In this document: positions 61,687-64,000 of the stretch, piece after piece
Layout: each line of letters opens with the position of its first letter
Position numbering within the stretch: the first letter of the stretch is position 1
Source: Prevotella sp. MA2016
GTDB taxonomy: Bacteria > Bacteroidota > Bacteroidia > Bacteroidales > Bacteroidaceae
Assembly (NCBI RefSeq): GCF_000619825.1
Contig: NZ_JHUW01000013.1
Coordinates: forward strand, 1-64,000
DNA length: 64,000 nt
Direction of reading: 5' to 3'
Position numbers and translations under genes: made by a program
Notes under the pieces: model-generated
Told to the model about the DNA's origin: nothing
Database searches by the model: none
What the model saw: only the letters and a program-made list of their open reading frames with translations

Positions 61687-64000
61687 TTACATCGTAACCT
61701 CTACAATGTGCTTGCCGGGAGAGTAGGGGATGACGGTGCCATCAATCTTGGTGCCATCGAGGGTGATGGCTTTAACGCCCTTCTGGGCGCCGTTGGGATG
61801 GATGGTTATCTCGTAGTCGGCCTCGCGGAACTTGCGCTGCACTACGTAGTCGGTGGCCGTCTCAGGCAGACAGGGGTCGATGCGGATGCCATCGTAGTCG
61901 GGCTTGATGCCGAGGATGAACTCTGAGACGGTGTACCACATCCAGGCGGCGGTGCCCGTGAGCCATGAGTTCTTGCCCTCGCCGGGCTTAAAGGCATCTT
62001 TACCGGCTACCATCTGACAGTTAACGTATGGCTCTACCTTATGCAGCGTCTGATATTTCTCCTCGACATAAGAGGGGAGTATCTTGGCGTAGTGGTTCCA
62101 GGCATCGTTGCCGCGGCCTGCGATGCACTCGCCGATGATGACCCATGGATTGTTGTGGCAGAAGATGCCGGCATTCTCCTTGTAGCCCTCGGGATAGCTG
62201 GATATCTCGCCATACTCGTAGATATACTTGCTGAAGGCGGGGTTGTTGAGCACCATACCGTGCTCGCACTCCAGGTATTTCTTGCATGAGTCGAGACTCT
62301 GGGCCACCATACCTTCGTCGGCACCTATCTCGGCCATGGTGCACCAGCCCTGGCTCTCGATGAATATCTTACCCTCCTCGCACTCGTGAGAGCCTATCTT
62401 GTGACCATAGAAATCGTAGGCGCGCAGATACCACTCGCCATCCCAGCCGTGCTTCTTCACGGCTTCAACCATAGCGTCGATGGCCTGCTGCATACGCTCA
62501 GCTTCGTCGTCCTTACCGATCTTCTTACAAAGGGCGACGTAGTCTTTGGCGGTGACTACGAAGAGACCGGCTATCATCAGCGACTCGGCCTTGGTGCCCT
62601 TAGAGACATTCTCGGTGGTCTGGAAACTCTCGTTAGGATCCCACGAGAAGCAGTTGAGGTTCAGGCAGTCGTTCCAATCGGCACGGCCAATGAGTGGCAG
62701 CATGTGGGGACCAAGGTTGTTGATGACGTGGTCCATAGATATCTTGAGGTGCTCGAAGAGGGTTACCTCTGAGCCAGGCTGATTGTCGAAGGGTACCATC
62801 TCGTTGAGGATGGAGAAGTCGCCCGTTTCCTTGATATAGGCCACGGTGCCGAAGATGAGCCAGCAGGGGTCGTCATTGAATCCGCCACCGATATCATTGT
62901 TGCCACGCTTGGTGAGGGGCTGGTACTGGTGGTAGCAGCCACCATCGGGAAACTGGGTTGAGGCGATGTCGATGATGCGCTGACGGGCGCGACTGGGTAT
63001 CTGATGCACAAAGCCCACCAGATCCTGATTGCTGTCGCGGAAGCCCATGCCGCGACCAATGCCGCTCTCGAAGAACGAGGCTGAGCGTGAGAAATTGAAG
63101 GTGACCATGCACTGATACTGGTTCCAGATGTTGACCATGCGATCCAGCTTGTCATTTCCCGTGCGTACCTTATATATATTAAGCAGCGCATCCCAATACT
63201 CGCACAACTCGGCGAAGGCCTTATCCACCTTCTCGGTGGTGTTGAGCTCGGCAATGAGGGCGTGGGCCTTTTCTTTGTTGATAACTTGAGGGGCTTTAAA
63301 TTTCTTGTCTGGTTCATTCTCGATATAGCCCAACAGGAACACGAAATCCTTGCTCTCGCCTGGCTGCAGCGTCACCTCGATGTAGTGCGAGGCAATGGGG
63401 CTCCAGCCGTGGGCATGGCTGTTGCGGGGGCGGCCCTCTGTCACGGCCTGCGGATCGGCAAACTCGTTATAGAGACCAATGAAACTCTCACGATCGGTGT
63501 CGAAACCCTGAATGGGGCTGTTGACATGATAGAACGCATAATGGTTGCGGCGCTCGCGATATTCGGTCTTGTGATAGATGGTGCTACCCTCTATCTTCGA
63601 ACTATTGTTCGAAGTTGAGATGCCGAGATTCGGCACCTCGACTTCCACCTCACCGGTAGAGAAGTTGCGCTGGAAATTTTCCATGTCGGTAGCGGCATTC
63701 CACAGGCACCACTCCTCGAACGAGAACAGCTGCAGGTGCTTCACCTCACTACTCTCATTCTTCAGGGTGAGCTTCTGCACCTCGGCCCACTTCTTCAGGG
63801 GCACAAAGAACAGCACGCTAGCCTCGACACCATTCTTGCGACCCGTGATGCGGGTGTAGCTCATGCCATGGCGGCACTCATAGAAGTCGAGTGGCGTCTT
63901 GCAGGGCTTCCAGCCTGGGTTCCAAACGGTGTCGGCATCCTTGATGTAGAAATAGCGGCCACCATTATCCATGGGAACATTGTTGTAACGATAACGGGTG
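61687..64000 (-). CDS. GH94 cellobiose phosphorylase-like, 5' part beyond window
   Basis: This glycoside hydrolase family 94 phosphorylase splits a beta-glucosidic disaccharide, most likely cellobiose, to glucose-1-phosphate and glucose in the cytoplasm. The catalytic Asp is in [45 protein letters not shown] and [10 protein letters not shown] are characteristic of cellobiose phosphorylase. The first complete Met in the window ([10 protein letters not shown]) is not the true start: the frame stays open to base 64000 and reads TRYRYNNVP before it, a segment that is internal in this family. About 50 N-terminal residues are probably missing. It fits use of cellodextrins or beta-glucans. Confidence 0.93.
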   Translation of the reverse strand, partial: TRYRYNNVPMDNGGRYFYIKDADTVWNPGWKPCKTPLDFYECRHGMSYTRITGRKNGVEASVLFFVPLKKWAEVQKLTLKNESSEVKHLQLFSFEEWCLWNAATDMENFQRNFSTGEVEVEVPNLGISTSNNSSKIEGSTIYHKTEYRERRNHYAFYHVNSPIQGFDTDRESFIGLYNEFADPQAVTEGRPRNSHAHGWSPIASHYIEVTLQPGESKDFVFLLGYIENEPDKKFKAPQVINKEKAHALIAELNTTEKVDKAFAELCEYWDALLNIYKVRTGNDKLDRMVNIWNQYQCMVTFNFSRSASFFESGIGRGMGFRDSNQDLVGFVHQIPSRARQRIIDIASTQFPDGGCYHQYQPLTKRGNNDIGGGFNDDPCWLIFGTVAYIKETGDFSILNEMVPFDNQPGSEVTLFEHLKISMDHVINNLGPHMLPLIGRADWNDCLNLNCFSWDPNESFQTTENVSKGTKAESLMIAGLFVVTAKDYVALCKKIGKDDEAERMQQAIDAMVEAVKKHGWDGEWYLRAYDFYGHKIGSHECEEGKIFIESQGWCTMAEIGADEGMVAQSLDSCKKYLECEHGMVLNNPAFSKYIYEYGEISSYPEGYKENAGIFCHNNPWVIIGECIAGRGNDAWNHYAKILPSYVEEKYQTLHKVEPYVNCQMVAGKDAFKPGEGKNSWLTGTAAWMWYTVSEFILGIKPDYDGIRIDPCLPETATDYVVQRKFREADYEITIHPNGAQKGVKAITLDGTKIDGTVIPYSPGKHIVEVTM

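Overview
The window is chromosomal DNA of a member of the Bacteroidales, most likely a plant-polysaccharide-degrading Prevotellaceae (Prevotella/Segatella/Xylanibacter type). The grounds are: promoters of the TTG-N20-TAnnTTTG form, almost no Shine-Dalgarno sequences, a MurF-alanine racemase fusion, a bifunctional fucokinase/GDP-fucose pyrophosphorylase (Fkp), GSCFA and DUF4954 proteins, and secreted GH67, GH35 and GH97 enzymes plus GH94. The species call is inference. No tRNA, rRNA, transposase, phage gene or CRISPR array was seen, and no gene-free stretch exceeds 300 bases.

Layout. 1-4.5 kb: divergent secreted hemicellulases, GH67 alpha-glucuronidase (minus) and GH35 beta-galactosidase (plus). 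4.5-32.3 kb: a surface polysaccharide (capsule/O-antigen) locus on the plus strand. It opens with an SLBB export protein and a Wzz-like protein, ends in a strong terminator, and restarts from one or two promoters before rfbC. It continues through a three-gene nonulosonate-type cassette (cytidylyltransferase, NeuB-like synthase, HAD phosphatase), a Wzx flippase, glycosyltransferases, an MBOAT/SGNH O-acetylation pair, a WbsX-like protein, an EpsG-like Wzy polymerase, and a UDP-L-FucNAc module (fnlA/capE, fnlB/capF, fnlC/capG) with a WbuB-like transferase. After a terminator come a DegT aminotransferase, two tandem WecA-like initiating transferases and a membrane-bound CapD/WbpM-like dehydratase. 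The interior (about 9-22 kb) is visibly AT-richer than its flanks, as expected for an exchangeable serotype core.

32.3-64 kb is mostly housekeeping. It holds DUF4954 and hflX (minus), then nagB, GH97, an M16 protease, class I fumarase and an M6 protease (plus), then clpB and typA (minus) and rpsO (plus). A TrmH-family methyltransferase, mtnN and luxS follow (minus), so the two SAH-detoxifying/AI-2 steps are adjacent. Then come a YfhO-like membrane protein, fkp, a GSCFA protein, murF-alr, a proline-iminopeptidase-like hydrolase and a small membrane protein (plus). A GH94 cellobiose-phosphorylase-like gene (minus) is cut by the right edge.

The least explained signal is a set of short tandem repeats (units of 7-10 bp, several sequence families) at gene junctions and next to promoters. 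They also lie inside two coding regions (GH97 and GSCFA) and form the 3' end of the TrmH-family gene. A further pair forms a 23-bp inverted repeat upstream of clpB. These, the NeuB/SpsF-like cassette, the twin WecA genes and a shortened ClpB D2 module are the best leads.
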